Counted from the first letter of the stretch, positions 35,422 to 45,482 are shown. The stretch is 64,000 nt of DNA from JBLIRR01 sp049472395 (GCA_049472395.1 JBLIRR010000023.1:29662-93661); one strand, 5' to 3'. The notes: generated from the sequence alone by a model not told the origin. Numbers and translations are program-made.

Positions 35422-38400
35422 TTAAAAATAATCTGTGGTCCCATCTGCGCCGTATGAAGCAGTACCGATAAAGCATCCGTCACCATCATCCATTAATTCT
35501 GATATGCCTACAGTGTATAAGGAAAAATGATCTACCCTGCAAATCAGAAGATTATTTTGGATATCAATGTGATCAATATCGACTAACTCCCAGGACAATG
35601 TTGGCATATCATAGGTAAAGACTTCTAATTTGGAAGGATCATTTACACCTGCCTTCTCAAGATCTTCATTGGTATAGGGAATCTTGATAGAGACAGGAAT
35701 AATAAAGGCTATGCCTGTTGGCCCAAAATCGATTATTCTCCCAATGGCCCTGGTGCCGGCAGGTAAAGGTGGGGTATTAGTTGCCTCACCGATAGTGATA
35801 GTGACATCATCGGTAAGCGCTCCGGGAGGTATCTCAATGGAAGCTCCTTTGATAGGGCAGTCAGAAGCCTTTACCTCAACAGTTTGGAAATTTGTAGCTG
35901 AGGCAAAGACATCTTGAGAAACATATATTTCTAAGGTTGTTTCAAGACTGTTCACCTTAAATGTGGCAGCAGATGACCATTGGCTGGCAAGCCCGTGCTC
36001 ATCAATAGCTCGTGCCCGCCAGTAGTAGTTCATATTATTGGTTAAATTCATCTCAATACTCCATGAGCATCCAGCGCCACTTATGGAGTCTACCACAATG
36101 GATAGGTCAGACTCTGCATAAAGTTCAAAGTCATAGGTTATTTGGTCATAATCCATATCAATTGATGGATTAATAATCAAGAGAGGTCTTAAGGTCTTAA
36201 CTTCACTATTATCCCCCGGATTATTGATAGTAGGTATACTTGGAGCATCATTGAAAAGATTTACAAAAAATGATCCTATGCACCATTTGCTATAAGCTTT
36301 GCCATCATATGCTCTTGCTCGCCAATAATAGATTGTGTTATCATCTAATTCTAATGGATTCCAAACTGTAACACCGTTTGGATCTTCTATAACTTCAGAT
36401 GATTGCTTAAGTGAAGGGCTTATAAAGGTTACTTTTTTATCGATCTCAAAAAAATAGGTAAGGATATCCATATCCGCATCGCTCGAATTATAAATTTCAA
36501 GACTTGAAGCAGAAGTGTCCACCTCCCCTTCATTGTGAGGACTGCAAATTGATGGAATATTAGGATCATCATTGTTTGTATTAACAAAGAATGTAAAAAG
36601 ATTGCTCCACCCACTATGCAAATTATCATCATCTTTGGCCTGAACCCTCCACCAATAGGATGTATTTTCCTTCAGGGAAATAGGTATCTTCCAGGAAGTC
36701 GTATTGCCATCATTTCCTTCAGAAATGTCGAGATTTGAGGTTACAGGTGTGTGTTGATTCGCATCGGCGTATAGTTCAAATTCATAGATGAGAGGATCCA
36801 AATCTTTATCTTCAGCATTAGTTATTTTCAAAGTAGGTTGGGTATTTTCTACCTGCGATTTATTTTCAGGCCAGTTTATATTCGGTATAGATGGTGGTTC
36901 AGGTATTGTATTTACAAAAAAATTAGCTGTATTCATCCAATTACTATAGCAGATCTTATCATAGGATCTGACCCGCCAATAGTAAAAACAATTCTCCTCT
37001 AATTTTTTGTTTATCCGCCATTCTGTAATGTTTTCACCCTCTGAGATTTCCTGTGACACAGAGACTTCGTCTGTTAAACTATAATTGGAATAAATTTCAA
37101 AAAAATAATATAGTGTATGCCCATTATTATCTTTTGAGTTAATGACCGATAATATCGGTTGGAGAGAGAAGGTGGTCTCACTATTATTCAATGGCACATT
37201 AATTTCTGGAACAGTGGGACAATCATTATTATTGCCAATTCCATCATTATCTGTATCTAGACATTCGTTCGGATCATTTGGGAAGAGATCATCGCTATCC
37301 GGACAACTGTCTGCATCTCCAATTAAGTTAAAATCCATTATAGTAAGACCACCCTCAGTGATCTGCATAGAATCTTCCGCAGGTTGGTACCCAAAGGCTT
37401 CAGCTGTTATTGTAAAGTCCCCTGTTGGATGGACCATAAAATATGCACCATTAGGAAGACTTATAGCTGAGGCTTTGCAATCAGTCTGGATCAATACTCC
37501 CTCAATTGGCTCGCCGGTATTAGTATCCTTTACATTTCCTGTGATGGTTCCCCATAATTCACCTATGGGATGATATAGTGTGAGATCATATCCAGTATCC
37601 TCACCAAAAAGACTTGGATTGAAATTCTTTATTTTCACATAGTAAACACCATCCTGTTCACATTTCCAATCGAGTAATTCATCCTCGCCTAAGCCTCCAT
37701 CATCATTAGGGGGCAGCAGCATGTTCCCATCTGCATAATAAAGTTCAATGACAGCATCGCAATTAGGGTCCGCATTGCTTATCTTTATCGTATAAATTAC
37801 ATCTGAGATCCCATAGAACTTTACCCAGTCCTCATCCCCCGCGTCATGAAAATTGTGGGCCTGGGCCTCTGCATCATTCAACATAATCACCCTGGAATTA
37901 TCAGAAGTATCGTCATCCTCATAGATGTCAGGACCATCCGTACGAAAAACTTGCGTCTCCTTCGGCACAGATAGATTCCCTTCCATATCCTTGGCATACA
38001 CTGCAATATTATAAGTCCCATAAATGCTGAAATCATTATATGTCCCCTCATATCTCCCGTTGCCCTTATCCACTAGCTTTACTGTCGGAAGGTCCGTAAC
38101 AGGCTGCCCCGATATATCACGAACATATTGTGGGGGATTGATCACTGCAAACACCCTCTCTATGGTGCCGGTGGTGGTAACATCTTCCACCCAGATAGTT
38201 GCGGATATTTTCCCACTCAAGGTCTGCACAGGACATATTGAGCCAATCAACGGATCATCCCCTGCAAGCATTATCCCCACCCCAATGGTGTAATACCGAC
38301 ACAGTTTGCCATCGGCTTTCTCATTGCCAAGTCCATTGCCATTGTCGTCCAGATGGGGCGTTTGGTCCCGGCATGAAAAGGCAATGGCATTCTTGGCATG

Positions 38401-39816
38401 TAAAAATGCTTCCCAAACATTCATACCATTTAGAACACACCTCCAGAAAAAATTGGAAAAGGAGAGGTCACCTCCGGAGAGAAAATAGGCCGATTGATTT
38501 TCCCCAGCGCTGGAAAACAAGATGCGCTCTTTATCATCTGGAGGAGTCAGAATTGAAAGAAAGCTCCCCGAACGACAGGCATCGTAGATAACCATCACCT
38601 TACCTGGTATAACAGCTTGCAAGCTGTCAAGCCAACTGTCCAGGTCAGAAGCTGAAAGAGTCTCTGAACTATTTATCCGAAAGGTTCCTTGGTCACCATT
38701 TCCCACCATATACACTACCAAGTCTTGGATGCTCTGCCTTGCCCAGGTCTCAATAGCATAGCTCAAGTTAAGCAGGGTTGACAAACCATCCACACCCGTT
38801 GAAAAGGTTATTGGACTCATGAAGTAGATATCATCATCAGTGTACCCTTGAAAAGTCAGCGCCTCGTATCGATCTCCTCCAACAGAGATGGAGCCTTGTG
38901 TGATAAAGTGGGCATACTCGCCGGCTGATGTGCTGGTGACCACGATCCGGTCTTTGCCATTTGGTGGAGTAAGGGTCGAGAGAAAACTTCCGGATTTGCA
39001 CGCATCATAGATGAGAGCTACTTTGGCTCCTGTTTTTTCCTGAAGAATGTCTAACCACCTATCAAGATCAGAGGCACTGAGGATCTCTGTACTGCTCAAT
39101 CGAAAGGTGTTATCGTTCCCATGGTCAACGAGATAGAGGATGAGGCTTTTTGCATCCTCAGCCCATTCTGTAATGGCATGCTGAAGATTATTAAAAGTGA
39201 GTGTTCTGTAAGTAAAGTTGGCACACATCTGAGTAGTGTCCCACAGATTATTCCCGGTATACGATCCTCCGCCTGCTATTATAATGGCTTTGGAAATACC
39301 TGTAGTATAACTTATTTCTCTAAACACCTGTATGCGATTGTTTGCCAGATCTACGACGTATACCTTACCATTTGAACATGCGCCCACATCATAAGGCTCC
39401 CTAATTAGGGCCGGATCGCTGCCATATTCTCCAAATTTTACTATAAATTCTCCATCTGAAGTAAACTTCTGGATGCGGTGGTTATCACTATCAATAACAT
39501 ACACATTACTGTTTATGTCTGTGGCTATTCCTTTGGGCCTATTGAATTCTCCATCACCAGAGCCTTCTCTTCCCCATTTAGTAATAAACTGGCCATCTGA
39601 GGTGAACTTCTGGACCTGGAGAGTATCAGCTACGTATATATAGCCATCTGCACTCATCGTTAGACCATTCGGACAAATGAAAAACCACGGCTGCTGCAGA
39701 GTAGGCCACATTCGTTCAAATTGATAAATTTCCTCAGATGAGGCCAAGGCAGGCAGAATGAATAAAAGTATAAAAAAGATAATCATACTTTTGATTTTAT
39801 TGAAGGGTATACCCAT
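35422..39816 (-). CDS. Shortened mosaic NHL/C13-like protein with CFI-box tail
   Basis: The frame is open from ATG 39897, but the signal peptide follows ATG 39816 (MGIPFNKIKS, then LPALASSEE), the likelier start. Residue numbers here count from 39897. Only three NHL blades remain. C13-like domain 1 keeps His259 and Cys300 but lacks about 34 residues before the His, and everything after QGSIS. Domain 2 has Asn400 in place of His and Cys441 kept. A PPC-type domain, a carboxypeptidase-regulatory-like domain, a thrombospondin-3-like stretch (CLDTDNDGIGNNND) and five FN3-like repeats follow. The ending is a ZU5-like module and tail GCFIGTASYGADG, almost the same as the subtilase gene's end. All deletions keep the frame. 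Activity is doubtful since domain 1 is truncated and three blades cannot form a usual propeller. Confidence 0.85.
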   Translation of the reverse strand: MGIPFNKIKSMIIFFILLFILPALASSEEIYQFERMWPTLQQPWFFICPNGLTMSADGYIYVADTLQVQKFTSDGQFITKWGREGSGDGEFNRPKGIATDINSNVYVIDSDNHRIQKFTSDGEFIVKFGEYGSDPALIREPYDVGACSNGKVYVVDLANNRIQVFREISYTTGISKAIIIAGGGSYTGNNLWDTTQMCANFTYRTLTFNNLQHAITEWAEDAKSLILYLVDHGNDNTFRLSSTEILSASDLDRWLDILQEKTGAKVALIYDACKSGSFLSTLTPPNGKDRIVVTSTSAGEYAHFITQGSISVGGDRYEALTFQGYTDDDIYFMSPITFSTGVDGLSTLLNLSYAIETWARQSIQDLVVYMVGNGDQGTFRINSSETLSASDLDSWLDSLQAVIPGKVMVIYDACRSGSFLSILTPPDDKERILFSSAGENQSAYFLSGGDLSFSNFFWRCVLNGMNVWEAFLHAKNAIAFSCRDQTPHLDDNGNGLGNEKADGKLCRYYTIGVGIMLAGDDPLIGSICPVQTLSGKISATIWVEDVTTTGTIERVFAVINPPQYVRDISGQPVTDLPTVKLVDKGNGRYEGTYNDFSIYGTYNIAVYAKDMEGNLSVPKETQVFRTDGPDIYEDDDTSDNSRVIMLNDAEAQAHNFHDAGDEDWVKFYGISDVIYTIKISNADPNCDAVIELYYADGNMLLPPNDDGGLGEDELLDWKCEQDGVYYVKIKNFNPSLFGEDTGYDLTLYHPIGELWGTITGNVKDTNTGEPIEGVLIQTDCKASAISLPNGAYFMVHPTGDFTITAEAFGYQPAEDSMQITEGGLTIMDFNLIGDADSCPDSDDLFPNDPNECLDTDNDGIGNNNDCPTVPEINVPLNNSETTFSLQPILSVINSKDNNGHTLYYFFEIYSNYSLTDEVSVSQEISEGENITEWRINKKLEENCFYYWRVRSYDKICYSNWMNTANFFVNTIPEPPSIPNINWPENKSQVENTQPTLKITNAEDKDLDPLIYEFELYADANQHTPVTSNLDISEGNDGNTTSWKIPISLKENTSYWWRVQAKDDDNLHSGWSNLFTFFVNTNNDDPNIPSICSPHNEGEVDTSASSLEIYNSSDADMDILTYFFEIDKKVTFISPSLKQSSEVIEDPNGVTVWNPLELDDNTIYYWRARAYDGKAYSKWCIGSFFVNLFNDAPSIPTINNPGDNSEVKTLRPLLIINPSIDMDYDQITYDFELYAESDLSIVVDSISGAGCSWSIEMNLTNNMNYYWRARAIDEHGLASQWSSAATFKVNSLETTLEIYVSQDVFASATNFQTVEVKASDCPIKGASIEIPPGALTDDVTITIGEATNTPPLPAGTRAIGRIIDFGPTGIAFIIPVSIKIPYTNEDLEKAGVNDPSKLEVFTYDMPTLSWELVDIDHIDIQNNLLICRVDHFSLYTVGISELMDDGDGCFIGTASYGADGTTDYF

Positions 39817-39929
39817 TATAAATCCTGAAGATGGTGACACTGATTCCGCATCCCTATTGCTGTCATCATAAATAAGCTTTCCTATTAAAAGCATCAAAAT
39901 TGATGTTTCGCAATGGAAAAAATTCCTGT

Positions 39930-39950
39930 TTAATCTAAAATAAATTATAC
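39930..39950 (-). promoter_or_regulatory. Promoter-like element before the 35422 gene
   Basis: The minus-strand stretch with TATAAT at 39949-39944 is the same 21 bases as at 28397-28417. TTGTTT 16 bases upstream is a weak -35 candidate. The rest of the gap 39898-40102 shows no gene. Confidence 0.4.
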
Positions 39951-40102
39951 TCCCAAAAATAAGAAAAACAAAGTTATAAAAATTGTAAATATAGATTACT
40001 CTATTTCGTACCTTTCATATCTGGCAGGTCAATTCCTCTTACCGAAGGCTACATCACATCTTAAAATATGATACCGGAATAAAGAGCAATTTATGAGATT
40101 GT

Positions 40103-42220
40103 TTAAGGAATATACCCAAATTTTTTAACAATCACCTCCACATCCTCTCCATCGCTAGGCGGTAAATAACTGCCTCCTTGTAGCCAAAGATTTATTCGTG
40201 GATTCTCATTCCCTGGCGTGGGATTACTCGATCCTGTGTAATTGTAAGAATCAATCTCCGGTCCATCCAAATCCGTTCCGGAAATGCTCTTGAAAAAGAT
40301 GTTGTCGCTACCCCACTCAAAGTAATGGATTGAATTACTGTCAATTAATTCCATATCAAATCGATAACGGTTACCATTATAATAATAGGGCTGAATAACA
40401 TATTGAGCAATTGGTGTATTAGCATCTCCCCATTTGGCAAATTCAATATCGATTTCCCGATGATTATCCGCAGGATCATTATCCCACGTAAAAAGACCTA
40501 GCGTAACATTTTTATCTAATTGGTCAACTCTACTGCCTAAATAAAAAATATATTTTCCATGACCTAAGCTCTGGTTACAAATAACTTCAGAACAATACCA
40601 TTTACTCTCCCGCTGGGTTATTGTAAGATGTAAAAATCCATTATCATCAACCCAGACACTATCATTGGAATCGGAAAAATAATTTGGTCCCGGCCCTAGC
40701 TTGGAGGAACTTGTTTTTACTGTCCATTCATAGCCGGAAAATAAAATGGTTCTATAGTTCATCTCTCTTGCAACAGAAACAAAAGTGAGCGCACTATCAT
40801 ACACCTCTTGTGGGATAGCAGTTTCTCCGCCTAGTGTAACAGGCGGCCACTCATTAGGCACTATAAATGCTTCAATATGAGTAGCATCCTGGTCATTGCC
40901 GCCAGTTGTGATATCACAACTCCACGTTAAATCCTCATTAACAGTGATAAGCGGTGAATTCCAATAAGGTTTTGTCCACCAGCCATTGCTCACTTTAATA
41001 AACACTGCAATCTTGTAATCTTCTTGAGCGACATTTTTTACAATTCCTTCAAGATTATTAAAACTTCCAAAAGGAGGTACATACGTAAAAGCAATCAGGG
41101 GTTCAAAATTATTGGGCGAGATATAAAAAGCGGTGCTGCTCGTACAATTTTCTTCATTAGTAACAGTTAAGACGACGAGTATGGAGGCAGGAGGCTGTTC
41201 AATAATTATCGGATTAGCATTATCTGCACCCACAAATGTAATCTCACCTTCCCAGCGATAAACAAAATTAGCTGAGTCTCTCTCATCTCCTAAGATTGCA
41301 GTAACAGTCATTGTATTATCACCATTATCTTCTATACTAATTGATGTTATAACAGGAGCAAAATTAACAGCAGCATGAGCGCCAGCACTTTGTGCTGAAA
41401 GAATTTCAATAGTAATAGATGCAACAGCAAAACCTCCATGCTGGTCATCAATCTTTACAGTAACTGTATCACTATAGCCGCCCGAACTATCAGGTGTCAG
41501 AATTGTCTCTATCTGTGCCCTATGATTTTCCAAAGTGATTAAGCTACCGGTATTAGACAAACTTCCCTTCTCGCTGCAATGAGAGATCTCACATAGTACT
41601 TCATCATCGTTATCATCGCCTATTTTGATTTCAATAGTAGCTGTTCCGTCAGGAACAATCTGACCGTGACTTGTTTTTAAAACAATGATGGGAAGCCAAT
41701 CGGTACATATGCTGCAAACAGGAGAAAGCGTAATTACAATAGTAACCACTTTATTTGCCTCTAAAATTGCTATAGCGCTGCCTTCAAAGATAATCTCTCC
41801 TGATTCATTTTTTGCTACTCCATCAAAAGTCAATTCCACATCCGGAGGCAAGTCCGTGTGACTTCCTGTGTAAGGTTCTCCCGGAGCAGATTGCGACAGA
41901 ACAATTTCTATTGGCGTATCTAATCCTTCACTACTAATAGTTAGTGTAACACTTGCTACGTCTTCTCTATTGTAATTAGATAACGATGCATCGGCGAATG
42001 CGCGGTAATCTCTTTTTAGAGCATCAAGAAAACATCCTTTATTCTTGTACTTTTTCGTTCCCGGCACCTCTTCCGGTGTGCTCCCATCATTTAGAATAAC
42101 AACAAATTCTACTGTTGCTGTTGCAGAGCTATCAGCGCATTTTCCCTTATCATACCCGCCGATCATCGCCAAAATAATCAATAAAACTAATAATACCTTA
42201 AAAATACTTTTAATTCTCAT
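40103..42220 (-). CDS. Secreted GH16-family glycoside hydrolase with adhesin-like N-terminus
   Basis: A Sec signal peptide (IFKVLLVLLIILAMIGG) is followed by a module of about 250 residues (TATVEFVVILNDG ... VVLSQSAPGEPYTG-like, IEIKIGDDNDDE) that is shared with the next gene at 42341. Ig-like and linker domains lead to a C-terminal GH16 domain (about 490-705). The retaining-glycosidase motif is HREIDIEFAKWG, with Glu589 as nucleophile, Asp591 and Glu593 as acid/base, followed by aromatic substrate-cleft strands (YVIQPYYYNGNRYRFDME). GH16 enzymes cut beta-1,3/1,4-glucans, agar, carrageenan or similar; the exact substrate cannot be told. There is no CFI-box tail. It probably shares transcription with the gene at 42341, which lies 120 bases upstream. 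Confidence 0.88.
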   Translation of the reverse strand: MRIKSIFKVLLVLLIILAMIGGYDKGKCADSSATATVEFVVILNDGSTPEEVPGTKKYKNKGCFLDALKRDYRAFADASLSNYNREDVASVTLTISSEGLDTPIEIVLSQSAPGEPYTGSHTDLPPDVELTFDGVAKNESGEIIFEGSAIAILEANKVVTIVITLSPVCSICTDWLPIIVLKTSHGQIVPDGTATIEIKIGDDNDDEVLCEISHCSEKGSLSNTGSLITLENHRAQIETILTPDSSGGYSDTVTVKIDDQHGGFAVASITIEILSAQSAGAHAAVNFAPVITSISIEDNGDNTMTVTAILGDERDSANFVYRWEGEITFVGADNANPIIIEQPPASILVVLTVTNEENCTSSTAFYISPNNFEPLIAFTYVPPFGSFNNLEGIVKNVAQEDYKIAVFIKVSNGWWTKPYWNSPLITVNEDLTWSCDITTGGNDQDATHIEAFIVPNEWPPVTLGGETAIPQEVYDSALTFVSVAREMNYRTILFSGYEWTVKTSSSKLGPGPNYFSDSNDSVWVDDNGFLHLTITQRESKWYCSEVICNQSLGHGKYIFYLGSRVDQLDKNVTLGLFTWDNDPADNHREIDIEFAKWGDANTPIAQYVIQPYYYNGNRYRFDMELIDSNSIHYFEWGSDNIFFKSISGTDLDGPEIDSYNYTGSSNPTPGNENPRINLWLQGGSYLPPSDGEDVEVIVKKFGYIP

Positions 42221-42340
42221 TAAATAACCTTTCCACTATTTTTAGGTTCTTTCAATGAATTTTTCTGTCATCTTATTCTGCACATTACACTATTTTATGA
42301 TCACCTCCCTCATACTAATAGGAAATCCTTACATACCCCA

Positions 42341-45190
42341 TTACTCATCAGTACTCTTCAAAAAGAAATTGTCAATATTGGCGGCTCCTTCAGCATTTTT
42401 AAGTTCTATTACAAACTCTAGCTGATAGAGTTTCAATGTCTCTTTCACATAAGCAATGCTCCCGGAAGGCCATTGATAGTTTAATACCTCCTGTATATGT
42501 TCATTCAAGCCGATGGACCATGAGTGCCATTGTTTATAAGGAGTTTCACCTATTAGAACCTGATAATGAAATGCATCATCATCTTCAAAATGTCCGATAC
42601 CACATCCTGACCAGTTACAATCATGATAAAATAGTAAGTCCATTACAATCGGCTTGCGGCCATTAATATCAGTTCCCTCGGGAAGTTGATGAGAACTGAG
42701 CCAAATATTAACAGCAAACATTACCCAACTATCTGAAGATAACAGATTGTTTATATCACGATAGATATCAATCTCTAAAGTAATATCTTTCTCAATGGTG
42801 AGTATGGGAGCAGGACGATTCCACGCAATAGGCCCACAATGAGTCCCACCCCAGACATCTCCTTGAATGTATCTTACCAGTCCCCATTTCCCAGATTCCT
42901 CTTTTCCGTATAAATAGCCTTTATGTCCACAGGATGTAAATTGAGACATATCTATGGCATGATTTGTTGGATCTGAAAATGTCGAGCCTTCTATACCCCA
43001 AGAAATATTATCCCAAGGCGCATCGATGTAGCATTCGTTTTCGCGACTGCCTGTATCAATTAAAGCCAACTCAAAGTCACCATCATTATTCCAATATTCA
43101 GTTTCCCTCTCCTTCGTTACAAGCCACGCCCCGTCATTAGTAATAAAGGCAATATTCACAGCGCCTTTATCATTTAAAGCCACGCTGGACCATTCACCCA
43201 CATCATAATTATCAGAATCCCAGACTGTTTCCGTGATCCATAAATTACAGTCATAATAGGCGTATCTCAAATCCTTCCTACCAGTAGTATAACTAACATG
43301 GATTTTATTATTGTTTGAAATTGCACAAGAAGTTATTTCTTCATAAATACCACCCAAATCCGTATCAACTATCTCTGTGACCCACTCTGTTGCAGTCCAC
43401 CACGCATGCTTGAGACCATTGTGGGTACGGTCAAGATAGGTAATATGAGGATTACCTTTTTGGTCGAACGTTAACGAATTACCGACTCCAATACCACTGC
43501 CTTCATCAACATGCGCACTGTAAATGCCCCCTTCAAAATGAAGCCCTCTTCCACAAAACCCATACCAATCGTAATAACTAATACATCGCTCTTTTGTTTC
43601 TGGATGAAACCGTAAACATTCAAAATCAGCATCGCAGTACCTTAAAGTTCTTATATCCCATATGGAATCTTTTCTTTTAGCATAGCGAAGATTCCAATCT
43701 CCTATTGAATTAAAAGCTATTGCGGGGTAGTTGTCACTAGGATCGAAAGCTAGTGAACAATTCCATCCGTAACTATATACTATTTCTTTCTCCCATACCT
43801 CATTTATTAACTGTGCAAAGGTCAATTTCCCATTCGGATCCCAATAGGTAACCGCAGGCTGACCAGTTGCGGGATTAATGGCAATAGAAATGGGACAAGC
43901 CCAATTACCAGGATGACAAAAGCCTATTTGACTGGAGTAAATGCCCTCTTTCCCATGAGATTTAAACCATATTTCACGACGGTCTGATAAATCATCATCT
44001 TTAGTATGGACAATATTTAACTCTTTACTATATGTATTAAAAACCATCTGGATAGTATCCTTTATATGGCCACCTTCAGCAATTTTTATTGCATCTATTA
44101 CAACGAAAGTGACCTCTTTTTCTATCACGTCACCTATGTGAGCTGTAATAATGGCGCTCCCTATTGAGACACCAGTTGCAAAACCATTCGGATCAACAGT
44201 CACAACAGAGGTGTTACTTGATGACCAACTGGTCAGTGAAGCTAAATCTCTCGTGGAGCCAAAATATTTTCCTGTAACTGCAAACTGTAAAGAGTCCTTT
44301 ACTCCACTCACTGCATTATCATGTGGAGACAGAGTTATTGAGGGAATTTTAACTGGGATAGTAATATAGGCTTCAGCAATACCTCCAGCTTGATCATCAA
44401 CCTTCACGGTAATTGTGTCGCTATAGGTGTCTGAACTATCGGTCGCCAGAACTGTTTCTATTCCTACCCGATGATTCATTAAGGTGATTAAACCGCCAGT
44501 ATTTGACAAACTTCCTTTTTGGCTGCTATGGGAAATCTCACATATTATTTCATCATTGTCATCATCGCCTATCTTAATTTCAATAGGAGCTAACTCACCT
44601 GGGAAAAACCACTCATCACTTGTTTTTAGAGCAATTATGGGCAGATAATTAACATATGGGCTGAAAACACAAGAGATTGTCATTACAATTTTGGTAATTT
44701 TAGACATATCTAATAGTGCGGTAGTACTTCCTTCAAATATAATTTCACCAGATTCATTTTTTGCCCTCCCTTCAAAAGTTAATTCTATATCTGGAGGCAA
44801 ATCTAACTGGATTCCTGTATAAGGGTCTCCTGGAGCTGATTGCGAAAGAACAACCTCTATTGGGGTATCTAATCCCTGCCCACTAATAGTTATTGTAACA
44901 CTCACCACCTCTTTTATATTGCAATCAGATGATGCATCAAGCAATGAAGGATGATCTTTTTCTAAGGCATCCATAAAGCATCCAAATGTATCATCCCGAT
45001 GGATTTTTTTCTCCTTCGGCGTCTCCTGTGTATCTTCAGGCTCTGTTATAGTACCGTCATTTAGAATAACAAAGAATTCTACTGTTGCTGTTTCAGAGGC
45101 TTTGACACATTTTCCTCTGTAACCATAACTGCCAATCATCATAAAAACTGTTAAAAAAACAAATAATTTATGAACACTACTCGTTCTCAT
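42341..45190 (-). CDS. Secreted protein with Big_2 and propeller-like domains
   Basis: A signal peptide (LFVFLTVFMMIGSYGY) leads into the same N-terminal module as the GH16 gene (about 30-270: TATVEFFVILNDG, GLDTPIEVVLSQSAPGDPYTG, ELTFEGRAKNESGEIIFEGS). A bacterial Ig-like group 2 domain (about 275-360, WSSSNTSVVTVDPNGFATG) follows. Then comes a region of about 330 residues of short strands (ISIAINPATGQPAVTYWD, SLAFDPSDNYPAIAFNS, SVALNDKGAVNIAF) that resembles BNR/sialidase-like propeller blades. The C-terminal 250 residues look like a concanavalin-type lectin sandwich. No catalytic site can be identified, so it may be a binding protein. An AAGGATGG ribosome site precedes ATG 45190. The 42-base element with promoter lies about 110 bases upstream. 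Confidence 0.82.
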   Translation of the reverse strand: MRTSSVHKLFVFLTVFMMIGSYGYRGKCVKASETATVEFFVILNDGTITEPEDTQETPKEKKIHRDDTFGCFMDALEKDHPSLLDASSDCNIKEVVSVTITISGQGLDTPIEVVLSQSAPGDPYTGIQLDLPPDIELTFEGRAKNESGEIIFEGSTTALLDMSKITKIVMTISCVFSPYVNYLPIIALKTSDEWFFPGELAPIEIKIGDDDNDEIICEISHSSQKGSLSNTGGLITLMNHRVGIETVLATDSSDTYSDTITVKVDDQAGGIAEAYITIPVKIPSITLSPHDNAVSGVKDSLQFAVTGKYFGSTRDLASLTSWSSSNTSVVTVDPNGFATGVSIGSAIITAHIGDVIEKEVTFVVIDAIKIAEGGHIKDTIQMVFNTYSKELNIVHTKDDDLSDRREIWFKSHGKEGIYSSQIGFCHPGNWACPISIAINPATGQPAVTYWDPNGKLTFAQLINEVWEKEIVYSYGWNCSLAFDPSDNYPAIAFNSIGDWNLRYAKRKDSIWDIRTLRYCDADFECLRFHPETKERCISYYDWYGFCGRGLHFEGGIYSAHVDEGSGIGVGNSLTFDQKGNPHITYLDRTHNGLKHAWWTATEWVTEIVDTDLGGIYEEITSCAISNNNKIHVSYTTGRKDLRYAYYDCNLWITETVWDSDNYDVGEWSSVALNDKGAVNIAFITNDGAWLVTKERETEYWNNDGDFELALIDTGSRENECYIDAPWDNISWGIEGSTFSDPTNHAIDMSQFTSCGHKGYLYGKEESGKWGLVRYIQGDVWGGTHCGPIAWNRPAPILTIEKDITLEIDIYRDINNLLSSDSWVMFAVNIWLSSHQLPEGTDINGRKPIVMDLLFYHDCNWSGCGIGHFEDDDAFHYQVLIGETPYKQWHSWSIGLNEHIQEVLNYQWPSGSIAYVKETLKLYQLEFVIELKNAEGAANIDNFFLKSTDE

Positions 45191-45301
45191 TTAAGCCATC
45201 CTTTATTTCAATATTTGGTTTTTTCTCAAATAAGCTAGTCAATTTTTATATTTGGTTATAAGCTTATAATTGTAGAATATAGTCAGATAATCTTTTTTAT
45301 G

Positions 45302-45343
45302 CTTTTGATAAATATATACGTCAAAATTTGCTTTTTCTGACAG
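45302..45343 (-). promoter_or_regulatory. 42-bp repeated element with palindrome and promoter (copy 2)
   Basis: This is the second copy of the element at 35364-35405, differing by one base. Minus strand: TTGACG at 45324-45319, 17-base spacer, CATAAA at 45301-45296. The palindrome TTTTGA-N12-TCAAAA overlaps the -35 box and spacer, where a repressor or activator could act. Confidence 0.6.
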
Positions 45344-45482
45344 GAGATACTTAACTTTTTTGCTCCCCAATTCTGGATCTATCTATCCATGTAAGACTCC
45401 TGATGAGATACAGATAATTTTCGGAATTTGATAAATGAGGCCGTTTTATAAATGATTAACTAATCAAATTGTATTAGTGAAA

